Source: an uncultured Flavobacteriaceae bacterium (GTDB taxonomy: Bacteria; Bacteroidota; Bacteroidia; Flavobacteriales; Flavobacteriaceae). Taken from it: DNA of 64,000 nucleotides. Positions 37,449 to 46,002 of this stretch are shown one piece after another. The notes beneath the pieces are model-generated. The model did not search any database and was not told the DNA's origin. It was given only the letters and a program-made list of their open reading frames with translations. Location of the stretch: NCBI GenBank assembly GCA_947500445.1, contig CANMSB010000016.1:1-64000 (forward strand), given 5' to 3'. The number at the start of each line of letters is the position of its first letter. The stretch's first letter is position 1. A program made the translations under genes and the position numbers.

Positions 37449-38483
37449 ATGAAGAAAAAGCAAGTTTCCCTTAAAGACATCGCCAAAGAAGTTGGCGTTT
37501 CCATAGCCACAGTGTCCTACGTGCTTTCGAAAGGGAAGGACAGCAGGGTCAGTGAAGGGATGTCCCAAAAAATTCGAGAAGTAGCCAAACGGCTCAATTA
37601 TCAACCGAACAGTATCGCCCAAAGCCTTAAAAGTGGTACCACCAATACCATAGGGTTGGTATTGGCGGACATTGCCAACCCGTTTTTTGCCAACCTTGCA
37701 AGGGTAATCGAGGACGAGGCGGCAAAATTTAATTATACCGTGATATTTGGTAGTTCCGATGAAAAGGCGGCCAAATCCAAACAGCTGATCGATTTTCTGT
37801 CGAGCCGTCAGGTCGATGGTTTTATTATCGCCCCTTCCGAAGGCTCTGAAGAACAAATAAAAACGCTACAGGAGCAACAGATTCCAGTGGTGTTGATCGA
37901 CCGTTTTTTTCCAAAAATACCGACGGATTTCGTTATTATCGATAATTACGACTCTTCTTATAACATCGTAAAACAATTGGTGCGGTGCGGGCACCGCCGC
38001 GTGGGAATGTTGGCCTACGTCAATCGCCTTTTTCACATGCAAGAGCGTATTCGCGGATACCGAACGGCCTTGGAAGACTATGGTTTGGAGCCCGATCCCG
38101 AATGTTTGGGAGAAATCTCCCATGAAGAGGTGAAAGAGCAGACCGAGGCAGCAATTGATAAAATGCTAGCTTCCGATAACCCGATCGATTCTATTTTCTT
38201 TTCGACCAATACCTTGGCCATTTACGGGCTGAAGCATTTGGATAGCCTAAACATTAAAGTTCCCGAAGATATTGCAGTGGTCAGTTTTGATGAAGGGGAA
38301 GCCTTCGATTTTTATTACTGTCCCTTGACACATGTTAGGCAGCCATTGGAGGAAATGGGCAAAGAAGCGGTACGATCATTATCCAATCGGATCAAAAATC
38401 CCGATACTCCACAACAAACGATCTGTTTACCGGCCAAGCTCATCGTTAGGGAATCCTCCGGCGCGGTCCCTAAAGACGCATAG
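37449..38483 (+). CDS. LacI/GalR-family transcriptional regulator
   Basis: 344 aa. N-terminal HTH (SLKDIAKEVGVSIATVSYVLS, about 6-26) with the hinge helix near 50-60 (YQPNSIAQSLKSG), followed by a periplasmic-binding-protein-like effector domain (TIGLVLADIANPFFANLARVIE; VDGFIIAPS; VVLIDRFFP; AVVSFDEGEAFDFY; KLIVRESSG). It directly precedes fucI on the same strand (168 bp gap containing an operator). I infer it is the repressor of the five TTAAnCGnTTAA sites in the window; the effector could be fucose, fuculose or a phosphate derivative. Confidence 0.93.
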   Translation: MKKKQVSLKDIAKEVGVSIATVSYVLSKGKDSRVSEGMSQKIREVAKRLNYQPNSIAQSLKSGTTNTIGLVLADIANPFFANLARVIEDEAAKFNYTVIFGSSDEKAAKSKQLIDFLSSRQVDGFIIAPSEGSEEQIKTLQEQQIPVVLIDRFFPKIPTDFVIIDNYDSSYNIVKQLVRCGHRRVGMLAYVNRLFHMQERIRGYRTALEDYGLEPDPECLGEISHEEVKEQTEAAIDKMLASDNPIDSIFFSTNTLAIYGLKHLDSLNIKVPEDIAVVSFDEGEAFDFYYCPLTHVRQPLEEMGKEAVRSLSNRIKNPDTPQQTICLPAKLIVRESSGAVPKDA

Positions 38484-38522
38484 TGCATTACCGCCCGGTT
38501 TTTAAAGAGATTATTTTTTAGT

Positions 38523-38534
38523 TTAAACGATTAA
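38523..38534. promoter_or_regulatory. LacI-family operator, fucI promoter
   Basis: TTAAACGATTAA, matching TTAAnCGnTTAA; it lies between the lacI-type gene and fucI and immediately precedes a Bacteroidota promoter core. 117 bp upstream of the fucI start. Confidence 0.7.
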
Positions 38535-38537
38535 GCA

Positions 38538-38545
38538 TATCTTTG
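38538..38545 (+). promoter_or_regulatory. -7 element of the fucI operon promoter
   Basis: TATCTTTG, a full match to TAnnTTTG, 3 nt after the operator. Binding of a repressor at the operator would block the spacer between the -33 and -7 elements. Confidence 0.5.
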
Positions 38546-38651
38546 ATTTTAGGTTTTTTTCTTATGATGTGGGTAATTTCTGATGTTGGAACGACCTGTG
38601 ATTAGGTGAAGACAAATCATTTTTTGAATAAAGTAAACCAAGTTATAACTT

Positions 38652-40406
38652 ATGTATCCAAAAATTGGAATTCGCCCCATTATAGATGGCCGATTGGGCG
38701 GCGTACGAGAGTCATTGGAGGAAACTACAATGAAAATGGCGCAAAATGTGGCCAAGTTTTATGCTGAAAACTTGAAGTATCCCGACGGTACCCCAGTGGT
38801 ATGCGTTATTGCCGATAGTTGTATCGGAGGGGTCAAGGAAGCTGCCGATTGTGCTACAAAATTTAAGTCTGAAAATGTAGGGGTATCCCTTTCCGTAACG
38901 CCCTGTTGGTGCTATGGAACGGAGACGATGGATATGGATGCCGCCATACCCAAGGCAATTTGGGGCTTCAATGGTACCGAACGCCCCGGTGCAGTATATT
39001 TGGCCGCAACCTTGGCCGGCCATAACCAAAAAGGTTTGCCGTCTTTCGGGATATATGGTAGGGACGTTCAGGATTTGGGGGATGAAGCCATTCCGGAAGA
39101 TGTACGTGAAAAACTATTGGGCTTCGCAAAAGCGGGACTGGCCGTTTCCATAATGAAAGGCCGCTCATACTTGGCCATAGGAACAGTTTCCATGGGAATC
39201 GCAGGTTCTGAAATTCAATCGGACTTTTTTCAGTCCTATTTGGGAATGCGGAACGAATATGTGGATTCTTCAGAAGTGTTGCGAAGGATAGAACACCGGA
39301 TTTACGATGCCGATGAATATGAAAAAGCATTGCAATGGACCAAGGAACATTGTAAAGAAGGCGCCGACTTTAATGAGGAAGAGAAACAGCGATCACGCCA
39401 ACAGAAAGATGAGGACTGGGAGTTTGTAGTGAAAATGACCTTGGTGATTAAGGACCTGATGGATGGCAACCCTAAACTTGCGGATATTGGATACGGTGAA
39501 GAAGCCTTGGGGCATGATGCCTTGGTGTCCGGTTTTCAGGGACAGCGACAATGGACCGATTTCTTGCCGAACGGGGATTTTTCCGAAGCGATACTCAATT
39601 CTTCTTTTGATTGGAACGGTATACGTAAACCCTATATGGTTGCTACGGAAAACGATTCGTTGAACGGAATTTCGATGTTGTTCAATTACCTGTTGACCAA
39701 TACGGCACAAATTTTTGCAGATGTACGTACCTACTGGAGCCCTGATGCGGTGACTAGGGTTACCGGATGGTCTCCTAAGGGTCGTGCCAAGGAAGGGTTC
39801 ATCCATTTGATCAACTCCGGTTCGGCCACTTTGGACGGTTCCGGACAACAACGTGCCGATGGGAAGCCCGTTATGAAACCATTTTGGGAAATTTCGGAGC
39901 AAGAGAAAGAAGCCTGTTTGGACGCTACCACATGGTACCCAGCGGATTTAGGCTATTTCCGGGGTGGTGGCTATTCGTCCAACTTCCTTACAAAAGGGGA
40001 AATGCCCTTGACCATGTGCCGCATCAATCTCGTAAAGGGATTGGGTCCGGTATTGCAAATTGCCGAAGGGTGGAGCATCGATTTGCCGGAAGAAGTCCAC
40101 GACACCTTGGACGTCCGTACCAGTAGAACCTGGCCGACCACCTGGTTCGTGCCCAACCTCACTGGTGAAGGGGCGTTTACCGACGTATATGCCGTAATGA
40201 ACAACTGGGGCGCCAACCACGGTGCCATCAGTTATGGACATATCGGAAAAGACCTGATTACCCTGGCCGCCATGTTGCGCATACCCGTTTGTATGCACAA
40301 TGTTAGCGAAGAAAAAGTGTTTCGTCCCTCCGCATGGAACGCCTTTGGAATGGATAAGGAAGGTCAGGACTACCGCGCCTGCGAAACCTATGGGTCGCTT
40401 TACTAA
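38652..40406 (+). CDS. fucI: L-fucose isomerase
   Basis: 584 aa, the normal length (E. coli 591). Interconverts L-fucose and L-fuculose in the cytoplasm with Mn2+. The active-site metal ligands can be aligned: E333 (ATENDS), D357 ([10 protein letters not shown]) and H523 ([11 protein letters not shown]), corresponding to E. coli E337, D361 and H528. An N-terminal [10 protein letters not shown] start and WCYGTETM support the family. First gene of an operon fucI - kinase - GH151-like - fucP, with gaps of 18, 25 and 54 nt. Confidence 0.96.
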   Translation: MYPKIGIRPIIDGRLGGVRESLEETTMKMAQNVAKFYAENLKYPDGTPVVCVIADSCIGGVKEAADCATKFKSENVGVSLSVTPCWCYGTETMDMDAAIPKAIWGFNGTERPGAVYLAATLAGHNQKGLPSFGIYGRDVQDLGDEAIPEDVREKLLGFAKAGLAVSIMKGRSYLAIGTVSMGIAGSEIQSDFFQSYLGMRNEYVDSSEVLRRIEHRIYDADEYEKALQWTKEHCKEGADFNEEEKQRSRQQKDEDWEFVVKMTLVIKDLMDGNPKLADIGYGEEALGHDALVSGFQGQRQWTDFLPNGDFSEAILNSSFDWNGIRKPYMVATENDSLNGISMLFNYLLTNTAQIFADVRTYWSPDAVTRVTGWSPKGRAKEGFIHLINSGSATLDGSGQQRADGKPVMKPFWEISEQEKEACLDATTWYPADLGYFRGGGYSSNFLTKGEMPLTMCRINLVKGLGPVLQIAEGWSIDLPEEVHDTLDVRTSRTWPTTWFVPNLTGEGAFTDVYAVMNNWGANHGAISYGHIGKDLITLAAMLRIPVCMHNVSEEKVFRPSAWNAFGMDKEGQDYRACETYGSLY

Positions 40407-40424
40407 TCAAAAAAAGAAGACGAC

Positions 40425-42095
40425 ATGTCGGATCATGACAACTACGTAATCGGGGTCGATTATGGTACCGCTTCCGTACGCTCCATTGTAGTGAACACGG
40501 CTAATGGTGAACAGCTGGCCGCCGCGGTGGCCACGTACGAGCGTTTTTCAAAAGGAATGTACTGTAACGCCGCCGAAAATCAGTTTCGGCAACACCCATT
40601 GGACTATATCGAAGGTCTGGAGCGGTCGGTAACCGCGGCATTGTCCCAATGTGACGATACCGTTAAAAAGAATATTCGCGCGATTTCCGTGGATACTACC
40701 GGATCTACCCCAGTGGCGGTCGATAAAACCGGTACCCCTTTGGCGTTGACCCCGGGCTTTGAAGACAACCCGAACGCAATGTTCTTTCTTTGGAAGGACC
40801 ATACTGGTATACGGGAGGCGGAGGAGATTAACGACCATGCGAAACGTCAAGAAACCGATTACCTCAAATATGTAGGGGGCATTTACTCTTCGGAATGGTT
40901 TTGGGCAAAACTGTTGCGCATGCTCCGGGAAGACGAAAAAGTTGCAAAAGCGGCCCATTCCTGGGTAGAACATTGTGATTGGATCCCGTTTTTACTGACG
41001 GGGGGTACCGATGTGAAAAAAATTAAAAGAGGTGTTTGCGCCGCCGGTCACAAAGCATTGTGGGACAAAGAATGGAACGGATTTCCACCGGACGATTTCT
41101 TTACCGGAATAGATTCCTTGCTAAAGGGCTGGTCGGGTCGGTTGCCCCAAGATACGTTTGCCGCTGATCGTCCCGCAGGGCGGTTGAGTGAAGCGTGGGC
41201 AATGAAATTTGGGTTGAGCACTGATGTCCAAATAGGTATCGGTGCCATGGATGCCCATATGGGAGCCGTAGGAGGGCAAATTGAACCCTATTACATGAGC
41301 AAGGTGATGGGAACCTCTACTTGCGATATGTTGGCCCTACCGACGCAAGAGGTCGGCTCGGTGCTGGTAGACGGTATCTGCGGACAGGTTACCGGTTCGG
41401 TAATTCCGGGTATGATAGGAATGGAAGCGGGACAATCCGCTTTTGGCGATGTGTATGCCTGGTTTCAGCAAGTATTGGCATGGCCGCTAAAAAACTTTAG
41501 GGACAACTTGGGGGCTACCGATAAAGCGGAGACCTTGGAAGTACTACAGCATATAGAAGATTCGCTATTAAAAGAACTTAACCGATCCGCCGAGAAAATT
41601 GAACTCACCGAGGGATTGGAACTGGCGTTGGATTGGTTGAACGGACGTAGAACGCCCGATGCGGATCAATCGGTAAAAGCCGCTATAACCGACTTGAGCC
41701 TTGGTTCCGATGCACCCCATATGTTTAGGGCTCTGGCCGAAGCGACCTGTTTTGGGGCCAAGAAAATCGTGGAACGTTTTACGGACCGTGGCATTCCCAT
41801 AAAGGGAATTATCGGTGTTGGCGGGGTGGCAAAAAAAGCCCCTTTCATCATGCAAATGATGTCCGATGTATTGGAACTTCCGATACGCATACACAAATCC
41901 GAACAGACCTGCGCCTATGGTGCCGCAATGTTCGCCGCCACCGTAGCCGGAATTTATCCTGATGTACAACAGGCGATGAAACAGATGGGGCAGGGTTTTG
42001 ACGAAACCTACCGTCCCAATGATGAACGGTCGGTCATTTACAAAAAACGCTATGCAAAGTACTTGGAATTGAGCAACTTTGTGGATTCGAAATAG
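40425..42095 (+). CDS. FGGY-family sugar kinase of ribulokinase (AraB) type; probable L-fuculokinase
   Basis: 556 aa; begins with the ATP-binding phosphate-1 motif GVDYGTASVRSIVV typical of AraB. Other FGGY marks: IGIGAMDAHMGAVGGQ with the probable catalytic Asp, KVMGTSTCDM, and the C-terminal GGVAKKAPFIMQMMSDVLELPI (adenosine/phosphate-2 site). The sequence is closer to ribulokinase than to FucK, but the gene lies between fucI and fucP, so its substrate is most likely L-fuculose (inference); some ribulokinases accept several ketoses. No fuculose-1-phosphate aldolase is nearby. Confidence 0.88.
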   Translation: MSDHDNYVIGVDYGTASVRSIVVNTANGEQLAAAVATYERFSKGMYCNAAENQFRQHPLDYIEGLERSVTAALSQCDDTVKKNIRAISVDTTGSTPVAVDKTGTPLALTPGFEDNPNAMFFLWKDHTGIREAEEINDHAKRQETDYLKYVGGIYSSEWFWAKLLRMLREDEKVAKAAHSWVEHCDWIPFLLTGGTDVKKIKRGVCAAGHKALWDKEWNGFPPDDFFTGIDSLLKGWSGRLPQDTFAADRPAGRLSEAWAMKFGLSTDVQIGIGAMDAHMGAVGGQIEPYYMSKVMGTSTCDMLALPTQEVGSVLVDGICGQVTGSVIPGMIGMEAGQSAFGDVYAWFQQVLAWPLKNFRDNLGATDKAETLEVLQHIEDSLLKELNRSAEKIELTEGLELALDWLNGRRTPDADQSVKAAITDLSLGSDAPHMFRALAEATCFGAKKIVERFTDRGIPIKGIIGVGGVAKKAPFIMQMMSDVLELPIRIHKSEQTCAYGAAMFAATVAGIYPDVQQAMKQMGQGFDETYRPNDERSVIYKKRYAKYLELSNFVDSK

Positions 42096-42120
42096 ATGGA
42101 TTTGCCTAACAATTGAAAAA

Positions 42121-44280
42121 ATGAACAGATCAGTGATACAGTCGATAGTTTTACCAGTACATGCCATTAAAACCGGCCTACTGCTTTTAAGTGTTTTTCT
42201 TGTCGCCTCTTGCAAAACGACCGGAGAAGAACCCGAAAAACGGATAAAGGATTTATCGCAAAATGCTTCCTTGGAGTTTGAAGAACCTACGCGGCAAATA
42301 CACTTGGATTTTCACACCTCCCAGTATATCGATAGTATCGGATTTAAGTTCGACAAAAAACAGTTCCAAAAAGCGCTCCGGGTAGGGAAGGTGAACGCCA
42401 TCAATATTTTTGCAAAAGGGCACCATAGCTGGAGTTACTATCCGACCAAAATCGGAATGGTACATCCAAAACTGGATTTTGACCTGTTGAAAGCACAAAT
42501 TGAGGCCTGTAGGGAAATTGACGTGGAAGTTTTCGCATACTTTACCGTGGGTTGGTCCGCAAACGACGTAAAAAAACATCCGGAATGGGCCGTTGTCGGA
42601 AAGGATGGTTCGAACGCCTTTAGGGAACAACTAAAAACCCTCGGTCCGAATGATAGCTTTAGTGGATGGGAGTATCTGGAACCTTCTGGGGAATATGCCG
42701 AGTTGATCTATGCCCAGACCGAGGAACTGATCAAAAATTATGATTTGGACGGAATCTGGTACGACATTCACGAACCGGAAAAGATGAACTTCAATCCTTG
42801 GAGCCTCAACGATTACAAACAGCGGGGCATCGATAGCAACGACTCCCTAGCTGTAAAAAAACGTACTTACGAGAAGTACGATACGTTTTTTGAAAAAACG
42901 GGCGAAATCATTAAAAAGTACAAACCGGAAGCGACCATTTACTATAACGGTACTACCCGAACCTATAACACCGAGAACATTAAGTTATTCAAACACGGTT
43001 TCTTTGTACACAATACCAAACACGACTTGGAAGACCTGCCTACCGCATGGGGCGGATATGATATTTTTCCATGGAGGTCCAAGTATTTTGCCAATACCGG
43101 AAAGGATATTGTTGCCATGAGCGGTAAGTTTCACAAAGCTTGGGGTGAATTTGGCGGATTCAAACATAAGGATGCCCTTTTGTATGAAGCGGCTTCCATG
43201 GTCGCTTTTGGCGCGTCGTGCAATATGGGCGACCAATTGCATCCTTCGGGAGAAATGGACATGGGTACCTATGAAAACATCGGTTATGCTTTTGACTATG
43301 TAGAAAAAATAGAGGATTATGGTGTCGGGGCCGACCATGTTGCCAAAACGGGGCTATATATAGGGGAAGACCTGACCGCCATTGAAGGGGCGGTCGCCAT
43401 GCTATTGGAGAACCAGGTGAACTTTAATGTCGCCAATACCATGCAGGATTGGTCGAACTTGGAAGTATTGGTCATCACCAGCGGAGGGGTCCTTGATCGG
43501 GACGTTTCCAAGGTAAAGGAGTTTGCGGCAAAAGGTGGAAAGATCATCGGATTGGGAGAAGGGATCTTAAAGAATAACGAACCGATCGTGGATATCGGTG
43601 CGGAATATGTTGGACCAGCCGATTACGATATCGATTATACCGTAGTGGAAGCGTCCATTGGGAAGGGATTGGTATCCTCACCATTTTTAAACTACACCGC
43701 GGCGTTACGGGTAAAACCCAAGGAGGGAGCGTCCGTGTTGGCGAGCATACGCGAACCCTTTTTCTCAAGAACGGTTACGCATTATAGTTCCCATAACAAC
43801 ACACCCAACCGTTTGGATGCCGCCGAACACCCCGCCGTAATCCGAAACGGAAACATTATATTTATAGCGCACGATATTGATCGTCAATACAGTAGGGAAG
43901 GTGCCCGGACCCACAGAGATCTCTTTTATAACAGTTTACAGCTCCTACGAATGCAACCTATGGTAACGACCGAAATGCCGAGTATGGGCCGATTGAACCT
44001 GTTGCACCAGCCGAAACAAAAACGGTATGTGGCACATTTACTTTACGCCTCACCTATTCAAAGGGGTTCGGTAAGGGTAGTGGAAGATTTGGTGCCGCTT
44101 TACGATACCCACGTGACCTTGGACCTTCCAGAATCGATAACAGAGGCCTATTTGGTGCCCTCCGGTGAGGTATTGTCCATAGGAGAAGTTGAGGACGGTC
44201 GAATATTGGTGACCGTTCCAAAATTTGAATGCCATACCGCGATCGTACTCGAATATGGTGAAGCCGATGCGGTAGAATAA
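42121..44280 (+). CDS. GHL6/GH151-like glycoside hydrolase, putative alpha-L-fucosidase (copy 1)
   Basis: About 719 aa from ATG 42121 (upstream in-frame starts would bury the signal). Lipobox VASC (Cys31). An N-terminal TIM-barrel of the hypothetical-glycoside-hydrolase-6 type (QIHLDFHTS near 59, INIFAKGHHSWSYYP, LDGIWYDIHEP at 209-218, SGKFHKAWGEFGGF) is followed by a beta-galactosidase-trimerisation-like domain (VLVITSGGVLDRD, KGGKIIGLGEG) and a C-terminal beta-sandwich. Asp215 in GIWYD lies where GH29 fucosidases have their WFD nucleophile. The family resembles GH151, which has alpha-L-fucosidase members; the fucI/fucP context supports that. Activity is not proven by sequence. Confidence 0.75.
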   Translation: MNRSVIQSIVLPVHAIKTGLLLLSVFLVASCKTTGEEPEKRIKDLSQNASLEFEEPTRQIHLDFHTSQYIDSIGFKFDKKQFQKALRVGKVNAINIFAKGHHSWSYYPTKIGMVHPKLDFDLLKAQIEACREIDVEVFAYFTVGWSANDVKKHPEWAVVGKDGSNAFREQLKTLGPNDSFSGWEYLEPSGEYAELIYAQTEELIKNYDLDGIWYDIHEPEKMNFNPWSLNDYKQRGIDSNDSLAVKKRTYEKYDTFFEKTGEIIKKYKPEATIYYNGTTRTYNTENIKLFKHGFFVHNTKHDLEDLPTAWGGYDIFPWRSKYFANTGKDIVAMSGKFHKAWGEFGGFKHKDALLYEAASMVAFGASCNMGDQLHPSGEMDMGTYENIGYAFDYVEKIEDYGVGADHVAKTGLYIGEDLTAIEGAVAMLLENQVNFNVANTMQDWSNLEVLVITSGGVLDRDVSKVKEFAAKGGKIIGLGEGILKNNEPIVDIGAEYVGPADYDIDYTVVEASIGKGLVSSPFLNYTAALRVKPKEGASVLASIREPFFSRTVTHYSSHNNTPNRLDAAEHPAVIRNGNIIFIAHDIDRQYSREGARTHRDLFYNSLQLLRMQPMVTTEMPSMGRLNLLHQPKQKRYVAHLLYASPIQRGSVRVVEDLVPLYDTHVTLDLPESITEAYLVPSGEVLSIGEVEDGRILVTVPKFECHTAIVLEYGEADAVE

Positions 44281-44334
44281 CGTAATAACTTACTTTGCCA
44301 ATACCCAACGATATCGTTTACTAAAAAAGCTATT

Positions 44335-45672
44335 ATGTCCGAAAGCACTAAAATTCCAGTGGTACGAAAAGAACTGTTGTTCCCTTTCATTGCCATAACC
44401 TCCCTATTTTTTTTGTGGGGTATTGCGAACGATCTCACCAATCCAATGGTGTCGGCCTTTAAAAAGGTAATGCCCGAACTTTCGAACTTTGAAGCTGCAT
44501 TGGTACAATTGGCCTTTTACGGGGGCTATGCGACAATGGCCATACCGGCCGCTATTTTCATACGCAGGTATAGCTATAAAAAGGGTATTCTGCTAGGGTT
44601 GGTGCTCTATGCAATTGGGGCCTTTCTTTTTTATCCCGCGGCGGCGTATGAAGCGTTCGGTTTTTTTCTGGCATCCTTGTATATCCTTACTTTCGGCCTG
44701 GCCTTTTTAGAAACGACCTCCAATCCCTTTATCCTATCCATGGGAGACCCGGAAACGGCGACCAGAAGGCTTAACCTTTCACAGGCCTTTAATCCGATGG
44801 GGTCTTTATTGGGCATGTTGGTGGCGCAACTTTTTGTCATTCAATCCTTGCGTTCCGATGACTATTCTTCGGGGGCCTATGCGGCCTTGGGACAGGTGGA
44901 AAAGGCGGCCATTCGTGAAAACGACCTTGGGGTCATCAGCTACCCTTATATTGCCCTGGGTATTTTGGTAGTGGTTATTTTGTTGATCATCATGTTTACC
45001 AAATTCCCCGTATTTCGGGAAGAATCCAAAATGTCACTAAAAACCTCCTTCCGTAAACTGATGGGCAACCGCCATTATTATGAAGGGGTTATTGCCCAAG
45101 CGTTCTATGTTGGGGCCCAAATCATGTGTTGGACCTTTATTTTCCAGTACGTAGATCATTTGAACGAAAGTCGTGAAGCCGGAGCGCAGTTGACGGCAAC
45201 GTGGTACAATATGGCCGCAATGATCTTTTTCCTTTCAGGACGTTGGATCTGTACCTGGCTCATGAAGTTTGTGAAGGCACCAAAACTAATGCTGTATTTT
45301 GCTCTTGCGGGGGTGTTGTTCTGTTCGGGCGCCATTTTGTTGCCAGGAATGTTGGGACTTTATTCCCTTGTAGCGGTTAGCGGCTGTATGTCGTTGATGT
45401 TCCCAACCATTTACGGAATCGCCTTAAAAGGAATGGGCGATGAGGCAAAATTAGGATCTGCCGGTCTGGTGATGGCCATTGTTGGGGGTGCTTTGATGCC
45501 ACCCTTACAAGCTTCCATTCTCGATTGGGGCGGTCCCGGTTTTTCCGATGTTCAAATAGCGGGCAGTATCCCCGAAGTAAAGTTTTCGTTCATACTTCCA
45601 TTGATCTGTTTGGCCGCTGTAGCCATATATAGTTTTCGCTCCCGTGCCGTAGTAGATGAATCTGCCGCTTAA
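44335..45672 (+). CDS. fucP: L-fucose:H+ symporter (MFS, FHS family)
   Basis: 445 aa, about 12 transmembrane helices. Key residues of E. coli FucP are conserved: the acidic residue in NDLTNP (Asp33, equivalent to Asp46) and the one in FLETTSNP (Glu125, equivalent to Glu135). GGYATMAIPAA and SQAFNPMGSLLG are also FucP-like. It imports L-fucose across the inner membrane. Last gene of the fuc operon, ending at a strong bidirectional terminator. The start follows a 54-nt gap. Confidence 0.93.
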   Translation: MSESTKIPVVRKELLFPFIAITSLFFLWGIANDLTNPMVSAFKKVMPELSNFEAALVQLAFYGGYATMAIPAAIFIRRYSYKKGILLGLVLYAIGAFLFYPAAAYEAFGFFLASLYILTFGLAFLETTSNPFILSMGDPETATRRLNLSQAFNPMGSLLGMLVAQLFVIQSLRSDDYSSGAYAALGQVEKAAIRENDLGVISYPYIALGILVVVILLIIMFTKFPVFREESKMSLKTSFRKLMGNRHYYEGVIAQAFYVGAQIMCWTFIFQYVDHLNESREAGAQLTATWYNMAAMIFFLSGRWICTWLMKFVKAPKLMLYFALAGVLFCSGAILLPGMLGLYSLVAVSGCMSLMFPTIYGIALKGMGDEAKLGSAGLVMAIVGGALMPPLQASILDWGGPGFSDVQIAGSIPEVKFSFILPLICLAAVAIYSFRSRAVVDESAA

Positions 45673-46002
45673 AATAAACCAACATAAGGGCTACTTCCCG
45701 CATGTTATCCTATTTCTGATATTACCGTACATAAGGAATAAAGGAATCTTTTAAGGGATCGGTTACCGTTAGAAATGGTAGTACTGCACTATCGTAGTCG
45801 TTAAAGGACCTTTAAGGTCATAGAGAAAAAAACGGATAAGAGTATAGTTGTAGTAAAGCGGTAAGCACGAGAGGAAACCGTCGGTAGGATAATAATGCAA
45901 AAGCACAAAGCGCACGAACCATTTCGTGCGCTTTGTGCTTTTTTAAGGGCTATACCGGTAGTATTTGGAATAGCCCAATTTTATAATCAGCAATCGGTAC
46001 TA
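45673..46002. other. Convergent intergenic gap
   Basis: About 330 bp between the convergent fucP and GH151-like copy 2 genes. No gene; contains the bidirectional terminator at 45901-45944. Confidence 0.5.
45901..45944. terminator. Bidirectional intrinsic terminator
   Basis: Perfect 18-bp stem, 45901-45918 pairing with 45923-45940, loop CCAT, flanked by an A-run on the left and TTTT on the right. It serves fucP on the plus strand and the GH151-like gene on the minus strand. Confidence 0.85.
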
